Part shown: in pieces, positions 42,340 to 51,579 of the stretch
Position numbering within the stretch: position 1 is the stretch's first letter
How the letters are laid out: every line of letters begins with the position of its first letter
Program-made: the position numbers and the translations under genes
The notes under the pieces: generated by a model
What the model was told of the DNA's origin: nothing
Databases searched by the model: none
What the model saw: the letters and a program-made list of their open reading frames with translations, nothing else
Source of the DNA: Flavobacterium aquidurense
GTDB taxonomy: Bacteria > Bacteroidota > Bacteroidia > Flavobacteriales > Flavobacteriaceae
DNA: 64,000 bases
Direction: 5' to 3'
Assembly (NCBI GenBank): GCA_900107365.1
Contig: FNPS01000013.1
Span: 1-64,000, forward strand

Positions 42340-43362
42340 ATAACAATTAAAAAAATAGCAGCATTAGCCAATGTTTCACCCGGAACTGTGGATAGAATTA
42401 TTCATAATCGAGGACAGGTAGCGCAGGAAAATGTTGATAAAGTAAATGCTATTATCGAACAATACGGTTATAAGCGTAATATTTTGGCGAGTAATCTGGC
42501 ATTAAATAAAAAGTTTCGTTTTGCTGTTTTCCTGCCTAAATATGAAAATATAGAATATTGGAAAAGTCAAATTATCGGAATTGAAAAGGCTGCTGTCGAG
42601 TTTGGGAAATTCGGCGTTGTACTGGACTATTTTTTCTATGATTTTAATGTTGCTTCTTTTAAGGAATCAGTTGAAAAAGTTTTGAATTTTGATTGTGACG
42701 GCTTATTATTTGCTCCTATTTTTTATGAAGAATCGGTTCGGTTTTTAAATGAGTATGAAAAGAAAAACATTCCGGTTGTTATGATCGATTCTAATATTTC
42801 AAGTGATGCAGAACATGCCTATGTAGGGCAGGATGCTTTTCAGAGCGGTTATCTGGCCGGAAGACTGATTAGCTTTGCCGTAAATAATGAAAGACAGGTT
42901 CTGATTTTCAAAATTACCCGTGAAATAGAAAGCACTTCAGTTTACCTGCAACGCATTGACGGTTTTTATTCTTTTTTTAAAGATCATCATGAATTGACCA
43001 ATTTTAAATTTTCAGAAGTTACCATCAAAGATTCCGGGATTGATCAGTTATGCCTGGAAATGTTTGCCGGAATAAACAGCGTTTTTGTACCGAATTCGAG
43101 AGCTTATATTGTAGCACGGTTTTTAGAACAGAATCATATTAAAGGTGTCCGAATTATTGGTTACGATTTATTAAAAGAAAATATAGAATATTTAAACAAA
43201 GGAATAATTGATTTTCTGATTAACCAAAGACCTGAAGAACAAGGTTATATGGCGGTGAATCATTTGTACAAGAAATTGGTTTTACAAGAAAAAGTAGAAA
43301 GCACTCATTATATTCCGTTGGAAATTATTCTGAAAGAGAATTATTTTCCGGCGAGAAAGTAA
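42340..43362 (+). CDS. LacI-family regulator with no canonical start codon
   Basis: The frame encodes a full LacI-type DNA-binding helix-turn-helix (ITIKKIAALANVSPGTVDRI then IHNRGQV). It is followed by a periplasmic-binding-protein-like sensor (FDCDGLLFAPIFYEE, YVGQDAFQSGYLAGRL, IIGYDLLKENIEYL). The first canonical start is GTG at 42388, inside the recognition helix; from there the DNA-binding unit would be cut. Upstream to the stop at 42262 there is no ATG, GTG or TTG. Coordinates here begin at ATA, where the homology begins; ATC at 42337 or ATT at 42346 are equal candidates. It lies divergent from the uxuA operon and probably represses it. It may be a pseudogene. Confidence 0.75.
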   Translation: MTIKKIAALANVSPGTVDRIIHNRGQVAQENVDKVNAIIEQYGYKRNILASNLALNKKFRFAVFLPKYENIEYWKSQIIGIEKAAVEFGKFGVVLDYFFYDFNVASFKESVEKVLNFDCDGLLFAPIFYEESVRFLNEYEKKNIPVVMIDSNISSDAEHAYVGQDAFQSGYLAGRLISFAVNNERQVLIFKITREIESTSVYLQRIDGFYSFFKDHHELTNFKFSEVTIKDSGIDQLCLEMFAGINSVFVPNSRAYIVARFLEQNHIKGVRIIGYDLLKENIEYLNKGIIDFLINQRPEEQGYMAVNHLYKKLVLQEKVESTHYIPLEIILKENYFPARK

Positions 43363-43367
43363 AAGTG

Positions 43368-43486
43368 TTTCACGCAGATTTTGGCAGATTTAAGCAGATT
43401 AAAAATGATTTTTATTTTATCTGCAATTTGATAAAACTAAAATCTGCACCTATCTGCTTAAATCGGTCAAAATCTGCGTGAAATAA
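43368..43486. repeat. GCAGATTT-word hairpin
   Basis: The left arm has TTTCACGCAGATTTTGGCAG then ATTTAAGCAGATT, with steps of 10 bases. The right arm (43419-43484) has ATCTGCAATTTG, AATCTGCACC, ATCTGCTTAAATC and AATCTGCGTGAAAT. It lies between convergent genes and shares wording with the inner hairpin at 39.1 kb. Confidence 0.65.
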
Positions 43487-43487
43487 A

Positions 43488-44657
43488 CTATTTCTTCACC
43501 TTAACAATAAGCGGATTATTTACCTTTTTAGCAAAAGAACTCAAATACGTTTCCCATTCTGTTTTCGTTTGAAACGGGCTTCCTTTTTTCCATCCAAAAC
43601 CGGCAAAATAGACCACTTTATTGTCTTTCACTTTTAAGTTTCCGTACAGGTTACTTAAGTCTTTTTCGTTGGTAACATAATTGTCAAAACTGATTAAGGT
43701 GTTTTTTGGCGCAACCAGTCCCATCCCAATTTCAGAATCGTCTATTGGTTCCCAATGACTAAGCCAGCCTTCTTTAAGATTGGTTCCTATTGTTCCTTTA
43801 TTATCATGAAGTGTCAATCCGGCAGCAATGGTTTTTGTGCCTGCAATTGTGATTTCGAATCGTGATAAATAACTTCCGTAATCCAGACTAATAAGTTTCG
43901 ATTCGGTTATTTTGTTGCCATTGGCATCCCAATCGGCATAGGTTAAAATAAAACTCGTTCTGATTGGACCGGTTGTGATCGTTTTCCAGCTGATGAAATT
44001 CTTTGAGAAATAATATTTCCCATCACTATTTACTGCAATTCCGCCAATTCCACGACTGGGACCAACCTGAAAATTATCTAAACCTTCACCAGTATCTTTA
44101 TGATAAGATCCGGTTCCTGAAACGGTTTTTTCGTACCATTTATCAATAATAGGATATTCAACTCTTTTTAGCCACGCATCGATTCCGCTGGTTAAAGTTC
44201 CGCCCGGAATTTTGTCTTCCACCATTTTTTGCGCCACCGGACCGTAAGTTCTAAAAGCCACTTTATTGTTTTCCCAGGCATAATCGTCAGTTCTTTCAGG
44301 AACAAATCTAGAATAACAATTGCTGTTTTTTATTGCCGATGAATGCGCTGCCGAAACAATTTCAAATTCTTTTTGGGAAGATGCACTTATTTTCGGCTGA
44401 AACAATAAAACATCCATAATTCCGTCGCCATCGTTATCTACAGTCTGGCTTTCAAGAACTAAATTCGTGTTTTTTTCTTTCACGGCAAATTCTTCCAGTT
44501 TGACGGAATTTGATAATCCGAGTGCTATCTTAGTTAGTTCAACTGTTTCAAACTCTCTTTCGACAGCTAAAGAATTGGTAATTATAATGAACTTGTTTTG
44601 TGAATGAAGCGCAAAGCTACTTGCGAGGATTGTGGTTAACAGAATATGTTTTTTCAA
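43488..44657 (-). CDS. DUF4861 secreted protein
   Basis: A 389-residue protein with signal MKKHILLTTILASSFALHSQ. The body includes FVPERTDDYAWENNKVAFRT, YGPVA, GIDAWLKRVEYPIIDKWYE, GPSRGIGGIAV and DYGSYLSRFEI. This is the DUF4861 pattern, common in pectin and uronate utilisation loci of Bacteroidota and probably a carbohydrate-active or binding fold. Function is not established. It is transcribed toward the LacI-type gene. Confidence 0.82.
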   Translation of the reverse strand: MKKHILLTTILASSFALHSQNKFIIITNSLAVEREFETVELTKIALGLSNSVKLEEFAVKEKNTNLVLESQTVDNDGDGIMDVLLFQPKISASSQKEFEIVSAAHSSAIKNSNCYSRFVPERTDDYAWENNKVAFRTYGPVAQKMVEDKIPGGTLTSGIDAWLKRVEYPIIDKWYEKTVSGTGSYHKDTGEGLDNFQVGPSRGIGGIAVNSDGKYYFSKNFISWKTITTGPIRTSFILTYADWDANGNKITESKLISLDYGSYLSRFEITIAGTKTIAAGLTLHDNKGTIGTNLKEGWLSHWEPIDDSEIGMGLVAPKNTLISFDNYVTNEKDLSNLYGNLKVKDNKVVYFAGFGWKKGSPFQTKTEWETYLSSFAKKVNNPLIVKVKK

Positions 44658-44843
44658 AATATAGGAGGTTTAATTTCAGTAATTATATTTGTTCTGATGA
44701 AAGTCTAAATTTACGAATCAATTTTTGAACATAAGTACAGAATGAGAGCAAATATGTACAATCAGATGGTTATTAAAAGATTTTAATGTGCTTAAATTTC
44801 TTTCAAAATAGTATCTTTATTGCTGGAAATCAATACTTTTCTT

Positions 44844-45308
44844 ATGAAACAAAGCGCTGGCATATTACTCTACAAGTTTATTGATTGTACTATTTATTTT
44901 TTATTGGTGCATCCCGGAGGACCATTTTGGAAAAATAAAGATTTAGAAAGCTGGTCTATCCCTAAAGGTGAATTTACAGACGATGAAGATCCTCTGGAAG
45001 CTGCAAAACGTGAGTTTCGGGAAGAAACTAGTTTTGATTTGGAAGGCGATTTTATAGCACTGGAATCGGTTAAACTTAAATCAGGAAAAACAGTTTTTGC
45101 CTGGGCAGTAGAATTTGATATTGATGTTGCTTTGGTAAAAAGTAATGAATTTGAAATGGAATGGCCACCAAAATCAGGAACAATGAAAAGTTTTCCTGAA
45201 ATAGATAAAGCCGAATGGTTTCAAACCGCAGAAGCCTTAAAAAAAATCAATCCTGCTCAGGCTGATTTTATAGTTCAGATCATTTCAAAAATTTCGACTT
45301 CTCTTTAA
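44844..45308 (+). CDS. NUDIX hydrolase
   Basis: About 154 residues from the ATG at 44844, with a complete NUDIX box: GEFTDDEDPLEAAKREFREE followed by TSFDLEG. The start MKQSAGILLYKF and the segment WSIPKGEF are typical. Substrate is unknown; members cleave nucleoside diphosphate derivatives. The in-frame TTG at 44820 is less likely. Confidence 0.88.
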   Translation: MKQSAGILLYKFIDCTIYFLLVHPGGPFWKNKDLESWSIPKGEFTDDEDPLEAAKREFREETSFDLEGDFIALESVKLKSGKTVFAWAVEFDIDVALVKSNEFEMEWPPKSGTMKSFPEIDKAEWFQTAEALKKINPAQADFIVQIISKISTSL

Positions 45309-45387
45309 ATCCCAACCTCTTTTTATAAAATATTTTGTAATTTACATTTATTGAAAATAATGATATTTAAAAAAGTAATAATAAAGT

Positions 45388-46026
45388 ATGGAAGTTAAAT
45401 GTATAATCTTCGATTGTGATGGCGTTCTTGTAGATACAGAAAAGATAGGTAATGAAATTCTGCTTTCAATGGCTGCAGAACACGGTTTCGAAATGAAAAT
45501 TGAAGATGCTTATAGTAATTTTAATGGCCGAAATTTAAAAGAATGTTTCTTGCATGTTGAGAATTCCATCGGCAAAAAACTTCCGGATAACTTTGAATCT
45601 GAATATAGAGAAAGAAGCTTTGAGGCCTTTGAAACTCAGGTTAAACCAATGGAAGGTGTTGTCGCGTTTATCGAAAAATTAAAAATTTCGTATTGTGTCG
45701 CTTCTAGCGGTCCGGTTGAAAAAATTAGACTGAATCTTGAAGTGGCAGGTTTACTGGATAAATTTGAAGGTAAAATATTTAGCGCTTATCAAATTGATAG
45801 TTGGAAACCTGATCCCGGTATTTTTTTATTTGCAGCAAAACAAATGGGTTTTGATGTTAAAGATTGTATTGTGGTTGAAGACAGTAAAGCCGGAGTGAAA
45901 GCCGGAATAAGCGGTGGTTTTAAAGTGTATGGTTTTGCAAACGGTTTTAATAATGAAGATTTAGAAAAGGAAGGTGCTACACTTTTTAATAGTTATGAAG
46001 AACTAAAAGAACTTTTAAAATTTTAG
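45388..46026 (+). CDS. HAD-superfamily phosphatase, beta-phosphoglucomutase-like
   Basis: A 212-residue HAD enzyme of subclass I. The nucleophile motif is IIFDCDGVLVDTEKIGNEIL, motif II is CVASSGPVEKIR, and motifs III/IV are SWKPDPGIFLFAAKQMGF and IVVEDSKAGVKAG. It resembles sugar-phosphate phosphatases and phosphoglucomutases. Substrate unknown. Confidence 0.86.
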   Translation: MEVKCIIFDCDGVLVDTEKIGNEILLSMAAEHGFEMKIEDAYSNFNGRNLKECFLHVENSIGKKLPDNFESEYRERSFEAFETQVKPMEGVVAFIEKLKISYCVASSGPVEKIRLNLEVAGLLDKFEGKIFSAYQIDSWKPDPGIFLFAAKQMGFDVKDCIVVEDSKAGVKAGISGGFKVYGFANGFNNEDLEKEGATLFNSYEELKELLKF

Positions 46027-46040
46027 GTTGAATAAAATGT

Positions 46041-46195
46041 AATTTAACCGCAAGGTACGCAATGAATTACGCAAAGTTCGCAAAGCTTTTTATTGACAAA
46101 GCTTTGCGAACTTTACGTTTTATAAAACCTTTACTATAAGTCTTCGCGCTCTTTGCGTAAATCTTTGCGCTCTTTGCGGTTAAATTTTTGCGTTA
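46041..46195. repeat. CGCAA-word hairpin
   Basis: The left arm has AATTTAACCGCAAGGTACGC then AATGAATTACGCAAAG and TTCGCAAAGC (CGC steps 9, 12 and 9). The right arm has GCTTTGCGAACTTTACG and CTTTGCGTAAATCTTTGCGC through GCGGTTAAATT. Confidence 0.65.
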
Positions 46196-46322
46196 AATTA
46201 GTTCTACATCAAAAATTATCATTCGATAACAATAGGTTAAAGGCATTTGAGATTTTTAGATATAAAATTGCATGTTCTTTTTATGATTGCGCCACTTCAT
46301 AAATCCTTTAAATTTTAACCTA

Positions 46323-48263
46323 ATGAACTTAAAAAATACAGCTTATAAAACCTCTTTTATAATGCTACTCTCTATTTTGTTGAATTGTACTATTTCTGCT
46401 CAAAATTCAAAGAATCTCAATGGTACGCAAATTGCTTTTTTATCTGATGTACACTTGCAGGATCTATTCGGAAACTTTTCAGATAATGATTATAAAGGTA
46501 TTCTGAATCCAAAGACCGGACAATATACTTTGATTCGAACAATGGCTTCTCAATTGCATTCAACCCGAATTTTTAATGAAAATTATTTTGCCTTCATAGC
46601 CGCTTTGGAGGATATCGCAAAGCGAAAAATAAAATATGTTGCACTTCCCGGAGATTACACAGATGACGGTCAGCCCATTCACGTTCGCGGATTGCAGAAA
46701 ATTCTGGATCAATACAGCAAAAAATACGGCATTGAATTTTTTATCACAACAGGAAACCACGATCCTGTTGGGCCATTTGCGCAAGATTCAGGCAAAGAAG
46801 ATTTTCTTGGAAAAGACGGAAAAAGTCAACCCATTTATAGCAAAGACGGCCTTTATAAGCCCAATTTAAGTACCGAACAGCCTGTAGTTGTAACAGCCGA
46901 TATTGCCAAAATGGGTTATTTAGGAATCACGAACGGTTTAAAAGATTTTGGTTTTTATCCGAATAAAAAATACAAGTTTTGGGCGACTCCATTTTCTACT
47001 TACAACAGTCAGAATTATAGTTTTGAAAAAGCTTCTGAAGCCGCTTTATTATCAAACCGGATTTATAATGTTACGCCAGGTTACGAAGTTCCGGATGTGA
47101 GTTATGTCGTGGAGCCAATCGACGGACTTTGGTTAATGGCTATTGATGGGAATGTATATATTCCGAAGAAAAATGACGGTGATCCGAAAGACCCTAAAAA
47201 TTATTCAGAAGCAAGTACGGGTTATAATAATGTACTTTCGAACAAAAAACATCTTATAAAATGGGTGGAACAAATTTCGGCGGAAGCCAAAAAACAAGGC
47301 AAAACTTTAATCGCTTTCAGTCATTTCCCGATGATTGATTTTAATGATGACGCTTCCGCGGAAATAAAGGAATTGCTTGGACCAAATAAATGGCAATTAA
47401 ACAGAGTTCCGGTTGAAGAAGTAGCGAAGACTTTTGCAGATGCCGGATTGAAAATTCATTTTGGCGGACATATGCATATTAATGATACTGGCATTCGCAC
47501 TACGGAAAAAGGAAATACTTTGGTAAATATTCAAACGCCGTCTTTAGCAGCTTATATTCCGGCTTATAAATTATTGACGATTAAAAAAGATAATGTAGTC
47601 GATATTCAAACGATCACAATTGACGACGTCCCAAGATACAATGAACTTTTTGATTTGTACAAAATGGAATATCAGTTTCTGCAAAATCAGCAAACAAAAG
47701 ACATTTGGAATATCGATATTCTAAAAACGAAAAATTATCATGATTTCACTGATTTTCATTTGAAAGAACTGGTTCGTTTGCGTTTTTTATCAGACGATTG
47801 GCCTTCTAATTTTAAAGATTTTTTCCTAAAACTTTCTGCGCAGGATTTATTGGTTTTGGTGAGCGTTCAATCTGACAAAGATTTTGATGAAGTTTTGAAA
47901 AGCAAAGAAAGATTTCAAAAGGAATGGAGTGAAGCACAAATTAAATCGGCTCAATATTTAAAAGAAAACAAACTCAAAAAAGAAGATTTTAATTGGACGG
48001 GCTACGATTTATTGGTTGATTTTTATCGCTTCAGAAGTGCCGATGAATTGGCTTTAGTAGATGTTGGAACTGAAAGAGCAAAACAGTATAAAATCTTATC
48101 TCAACTATTTTTTGAAAATCATAAACAGGATACATCAAAAGAAAAAGCTTTGCAAAATCAAATGCGATTGTTTTTAATCATCTTCAATAAATTCATGCAT
48201 GAAGTCCCGGCAGATCATTTTACTGTTGATTTGAAGAGTGGTGTGATTACTAGATTGAAGTAA
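46323..48263 (+). CDS. Calcineurin-like metallophosphoesterase
   Basis: About 646 residues from ATG 46323, with a signal (TSFIMLLSILLNCTISAQ) whose LLNC could be a lipobox. The two-metal motifs are all present: LSDVHLQD, GDYTDDG, GNHDPV, FSHFPMID and GGHMHIND. The C-terminal 250 residues form a separate helical region of unknown role. It probably acts outside the cytoplasm on phosphomonoesters or diesters. The first 12 residues of the longer frame (46287) were left out as a weak TTG start. Confidence 0.85.
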   Translation: MNLKNTAYKTSFIMLLSILLNCTISAQNSKNLNGTQIAFLSDVHLQDLFGNFSDNDYKGILNPKTGQYTLIRTMASQLHSTRIFNENYFAFIAALEDIAKRKIKYVALPGDYTDDGQPIHVRGLQKILDQYSKKYGIEFFITTGNHDPVGPFAQDSGKEDFLGKDGKSQPIYSKDGLYKPNLSTEQPVVVTADIAKMGYLGITNGLKDFGFYPNKKYKFWATPFSTYNSQNYSFEKASEAALLSNRIYNVTPGYEVPDVSYVVEPIDGLWLMAIDGNVYIPKKNDGDPKDPKNYSEASTGYNNVLSNKKHLIKWVEQISAEAKKQGKTLIAFSHFPMIDFNDDASAEIKELLGPNKWQLNRVPVEEVAKTFADAGLKIHFGGHMHINDTGIRTTEKGNTLVNIQTPSLAAYIPAYKLLTIKKDNVVDIQTITIDDVPRYNELFDLYKMEYQFLQNQQTKDIWNIDILKTKNYHDFTDFHLKELVRLRFLSDDWPSNFKDFFLKLSAQDLLVLVSVQSDKDFDEVLKSKERFQKEWSEAQIKSAQYLKENKLKKEDFNWTGYDLLVDFYRFRSADELALVDVGTERAKQYKILSQLFFENHKQDTSKEKALQNQMRLFLIIFNKFMHEVPADHFTVDLKSGVITRLK

Positions 48264-48404
48264 TTTAACCGCAAAGGGCGCAAAGTTTTTTTTGCTTTAG
48301 ATTGTCTTTAGAAAACGCAAAGTTCGCAAAGCTTTGTCAATTATAGCTTTGCTCCCGATAGCTATCGGGATTGTAACTCTTTGCGAACCTTGCGGTTAAA
48401 ATTT
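48263..48404. repeat. CGCAA-word hairpin with CCCGATAGCTATCGGG inside
   Basis: It opens with AACCGCAAAGGGCGCAAAG and ends with CTTTGCGAACCTTGCGGTTA. Inside lie AACGCAAAGTTCGCAAAGC and the perfect 18-base palindrome TCCCGATAGCTATCGGGA at 48353-48370. It lies between convergent genes. Confidence 0.65.
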
Positions 48405-48445
48405 TACTCATTTCAAAACTGAAAACTGTCACTGAGACTGAAAAC

Positions 48446-49507
48446 TTATTTAGCCCCATTAACAGGATCAACTCTCACATAAGTTCCGTCATCATATTTT
48501 ATCTGATAAGGAGAATTGAAGAAAGTACTTGGTAAATAATAATCAGTTGTGATGATTTGTGCTCCTGAATTTTTCGCTGCTTCAAAGTGGGAGTAATCAT
48601 TTTTGCGCGCTTCTTTCGTATCTGAATCGGCTCTGGTTCTGATGATGTAACCTTTTTTAACTAAATCAGCAATTTGAGGATCTTCAGAATTGTTTCTGAA
48701 TAAAGTCGCTGCTTCTGGTTTTCCTGGTTCAGCATTGATGAAAACAGCGCGTCCTTTTAGAGAAGGATGATTCAAGGCATACAAATCTCTTTTGGCTCCG
48801 TTGTTATCCAAAATAAATAAGAATTTGCCTTTTGCTTTTTTCAATGTTGGCCAATTGTTATTCAAAACCGCTTCTTCCAAAGTTTTGTATTTGCCACGTA
48901 CCATGTCTGGCGTGATTAATTTATTTCCTAAACCTTTGCGAAGTTCTTTATCTAAAGCATCAAACAATTCAGGTGTAAATTTCTCCGCTTTTGTACCTAA
49001 GTAGCTGTCGTCATCTTTTGGTTCTAAAGTAATAAAAACCGGAACGTGATCCGGATTGGCATCAGACCATTTTTTTAATTCGGCAAGACAACTTTGAAGC
49101 GTGTATACTGAGGTTCTAAAATCAATATCGATCATATGAAAAACTTTAAAACCTGGTTTTTTCATTTCTCCATTTGGATCATAAGCTTCTTCAGATTTTG
49201 CAAGGTCCAGACCTTTTGGATGCGCAAATTTTCCGCCTTTAGTATCTGCCTGAACATCAATTTCAAGATTTCTTAAACCTTTATTTAATTGGTCTGTAAG
49301 TGGAATATGAGTGTACTGCAAACCTTTTAAAGACCGGCTTGTGTCTTTGGCCTGAATAAAATTGTATAAATCAGTTTCAATCGCGTGACGGTAACTGTTA
49401 TGAGAACCAATAACCTGAATTTGATTGATCTTTAGATTGTCATTTTGTGCCTGAACGCTGCTGTTTATAGCGCCGGCAAGAAATAAGGTGAACAGAATTT
49501 GTTTCAT
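48446..49507 (-). CDS. PI-PLC-like phosphodiesterase
   Basis: A 353-residue secreted protein (MKQILFTLFLAGAINSSVQA signal). GSHNSYRHAIETDLY near the N-terminus holds the first catalytic histidine; LRNLEIDVQADTKGGKFAHP contains the E-x-D metal pair; KVFHMIDIDFRTSVYTLQS carries a second conserved histidine. The pattern resembles calcium-dependent phosphatidylinositol phospholipase C1-like proteins, whose substrates in bacteria are uncertain. It acts outside the cytoplasm. Confidence 0.82.
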   Translation of the reverse strand: MKQILFTLFLAGAINSSVQAQNDNLKINQIQVIGSHNSYRHAIETDLYNFIQAKDTSRSLKGLQYTHIPLTDQLNKGLRNLEIDVQADTKGGKFAHPKGLDLAKSEEAYDPNGEMKKPGFKVFHMIDIDFRTSVYTLQSCLAELKKWSDANPDHVPVFITLEPKDDDSYLGTKAEKFTPELFDALDKELRKGLGNKLITPDMVRGKYKTLEEAVLNNNWPTLKKAKGKFLFILDNNGAKRDLYALNHPSLKGRAVFINAEPGKPEAATLFRNNSEDPQIADLVKKGYIIRTRADSDTKEARKNDYSHFEAAKNSGAQIITTDYYLPSTFFNSPYQIKYDDGTYVRVDPVNGAK

Positions 49508-49771
49508 GATGTATGGGTGTAAAAAGTGTGACTAGATTTGGGGACACATCAAAAGAGAGCACTTTTTAGAGAGCACTAAATTAAAAGCAGTTTTTGAATT
49601 TTATGTTAGTTTAAGAAAAAGAAATCGCAAACCGATTGTCATTTTTGATGTAAAATAGTAGTATTTATACAGCAAAAAAATTCATTATTTAATTTAAAGT
49701 TAACCTTCAGACAAAAAACTTTGGTATAACATTTTATTATTTTACATCACCAAACACTACCAAAATTGACT

Positions 49772-50296
49772 ATGAAGAATCCTGAAATTTTTGAAAAAAC
49801 GTATAACGAATACTGGAAAAAGCTCAATGCTTTTTCGTATACGATGACTCAGGATAAAGACTTGGCGCAGAACATTGTTCAGGATGTTTTTATTGATTTA
49901 TGGGAGCGAAAAGACGATTTGAATATTAATGCAATCGAACCATATTTATTTCGTGCCGTAAAAAATCAGGTTTTCAAACATTATCAAAATAATCGCTTTG
50001 ACAAGACCATTCTTGAAGATCAGTTTGAAGATTATGTTATTGATAATTTCGCTTCAATCGATCCTGAATTAATGGATTTACTTTATTCCTTATTAGATAA
50101 ACTTCCGGAGAAACGAAAAGAAGTTTTATTGATGTACAAATTTCAGGACATGTCGATCGATCAGATTGCAGATGAACTCGGAATTTCAAAACAAACGGTT
50201 AAAAATCAAATTTCTTCTGCCTTAAAACAACTGAGAGAAGGCTTAAAAGACCTTGCCTGGCTAGCTCCATTCATTATTTTGCATCAAAAGTTTTAA
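49772..50296 (+). CDS. ECF-type RNA polymerase sigma factor
   Basis: A 174-residue ECF sigma factor of the FecI type. Region 2 has YNEYWKKLNAFSYTMTQD, then DLAQNIVQDVFIDLWERKDD. Region 4 has LPEKRKEVLLMYKFQDMSID followed by QIADELGISKQTVKNQISSA. ATG 49772 is preferred over TTG 49766. It is followed by a FecR-like anti-sigma and an STN-bearing SusC, the usual trans-envelope signalling set. Confidence 0.9.
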   Translation: MKNPEIFEKTYNEYWKKLNAFSYTMTQDKDLAQNIVQDVFIDLWERKDDLNINAIEPYLFRAVKNQVFKHYQNNRFDKTILEDQFEDYVIDNFASIDPELMDLLYSLLDKLPEKRKEVLLMYKFQDMSIDQIADELGISKQTVKNQISSALKQLREGLKDLAWLAPFIILHQKF

Positions 50297-50403
50297 GATA
50301 ACTTTCCGTTGATGTTTTCATAATATTTCCCGATAGTACGATTTCATGATTCTGGTACTTACTTGTAATAATAACCTGTTAGGGTAATTAGCAATTTTTT
50401 GTT

Positions 50404-50550
50404 TAAACACATAGAAACATAGATTTTTCTTTTAGAAGAGGAGAATTTTAAAAAACTAGTTTTCACACATAGCTATACGTAAAACGCTATGTTTTTTAAA
50501 GCAAGTGAAACGCCTTTAGTGAGTGAAAAAAACTATGTCTCTATGTGTTA
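50404..50550. repeat. CACATAG octamer hairpin
   Basis: The left arm is AACACATAGAAACATAGATT at 50406 (octamers ACACATAG, AAACATAG). The right arm is AACTATGTCTCTATGTGTTA at 50531-50550. CTATACGTAAAACGCTATG words lie between. It sits just upstream of the anti-sigma gene. Confidence 0.6.
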
Positions 50551-50582
50551 AAAAATTACGCCAACATGGACCAACAAATAGT

Positions 50583-51506
50583 ATGATAAAAAGAATCAAA
50601 CATAGTTTAGAACATCTAATCGATAAAAGTTCGAGAAATAAAACTTCAATAGCAGAAGAAAATCTATTAAATGATTTCGCTTTTGACCAATATCAAAATT
50701 CAAAATGGAATGAAACTGCGATGGGAAATCCTGATGAAGTTTCTCAACATATATATGAAGGAATTCAACTTCGAATAGGAAAGAAGAGAAGCTTCAATCC
50801 TTATTTAAAATACATGGCCGCTGCCAGTATTCTTTTTCTTGTTGGTTTGGGATTTTTTTTCAAACCAGGTTTTTCAACAGAAAAGCAATTAACATTTAAA
50901 ACGTTAGATAGCCCCAAATCTATCCAATTAAATGATGGCTCGAAAATTTATCTGGCAGCAAATTCTATATTTCAATATCCCGAAAAATTTTTAGGAGAAG
51001 AAAGAAAAGTTTCGCTATTAAAAGGAAATGCATTTTTTGAAGTAGCCAAAGACAAAAAGCATCCTTTTATAATTACTTCAGGCGAAATAAAGACGAGAGT
51101 GGTTGGAACTTCATTTCACATTCAGTTATCTAAATCAAAATGTGAAGTGATTGTTGTAACCGGAAAAGTAAATGTTACTTCAAAAGGGCAAAGTGTTGAT
51201 CTGGTTCCGAATGAAGAAGCGCTGTTTACAGCTCAAAAATTAACCAAACAACTGGCAGACAAATCCTATTTAGTGAATTGGTACAACACCGATGTCACAC
51301 TAAATCAAACCACTCTTAAACAAGTTATCACAATTTTACAATATAAATACGGAGTTTCATTTCAGTATGATAATGCACACGTATTAGCAATGCCTTTAAC
51401 GGTATTCATTAAGAAGGACGCATCATTAGAGAATGTTTTAGAACAAATTAATTATATCACAAACCTAAAATTTAAAGTTTATGGCGAAATAGTAAAAGTG
51501 GATTAA
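50583..51506 (+). CDS. FecR-family anti-sigma factor
   Basis: About 307 residues from ATG 50583; the longer frame from 50523 reads through the CACATAG hairpin and is unlikely. The N-terminal part is cytoplasmic. A membrane segment follows (YLKYMAAASILFLVGLGFFF), then a periplasmic FecR domain with TLDSPKSIQLNDGSKIYLAA, KLLKGNAFFEVAKDKKHPFI-type sequence and VVGTSFHIQL. The DUF4974-type C-terminus ends NYITNLKFKV. It would hold the ECF sigma factor until the STN-SusC signals. Confidence 0.9.
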   Translation: MIKRIKHSLEHLIDKSSRNKTSIAEENLLNDFAFDQYQNSKWNETAMGNPDEVSQHIYEGIQLRIGKKRSFNPYLKYMAAASILFLVGLGFFFKPGFSTEKQLTFKTLDSPKSIQLNDGSKIYLAANSIFQYPEKFLGEERKVSLLKGNAFFEVAKDKKHPFIITSGEIKTRVVGTSFHIQLSKSKCEVIVVTGKVNVTSKGQSVDLVPNEEALFTAQKLTKQLADKSYLVNWYNTDVTLNQTTLKQVITILQYKYGVSFQYDNAHVLAMPLTVFIKKDASLENVLEQINYITNLKFKVYGEIVKVD

Positions 51507-51516
51507 AAACAAAAAA

Positions 51517-51537
51517 GCAGTTGCTGAGAACAACTGC
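51517..51537 (+). promoter_or_regulatory. Hairpin between anti-sigma and SusC genes
   Basis: GCAGTTG and CAACTGC form a 7-bp stem with a 7-base loop. No T-run follows, so it is more likely a stabilising or attenuating structure than a terminator. Confidence 0.4.
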
Positions 51538-51579
51538 GATTAATAATTAAGTATCGATAAAAAACCAATAACTTAAATC

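Noticed and set aside
42388..43362. GTG 42388 as the true start of the LacI-type regulator
   Set aside because: It would delete half of a well-formed helix-turn-helix, which is encoded in frame just upstream.
48353..48370. TCCCGATAGCTATCGGGA as a terminator
   Set aside because: It has no loop-friendly centre of its own and no T-run. The palindrome is a frequent motif in this group and here lies inside a larger hairpin.
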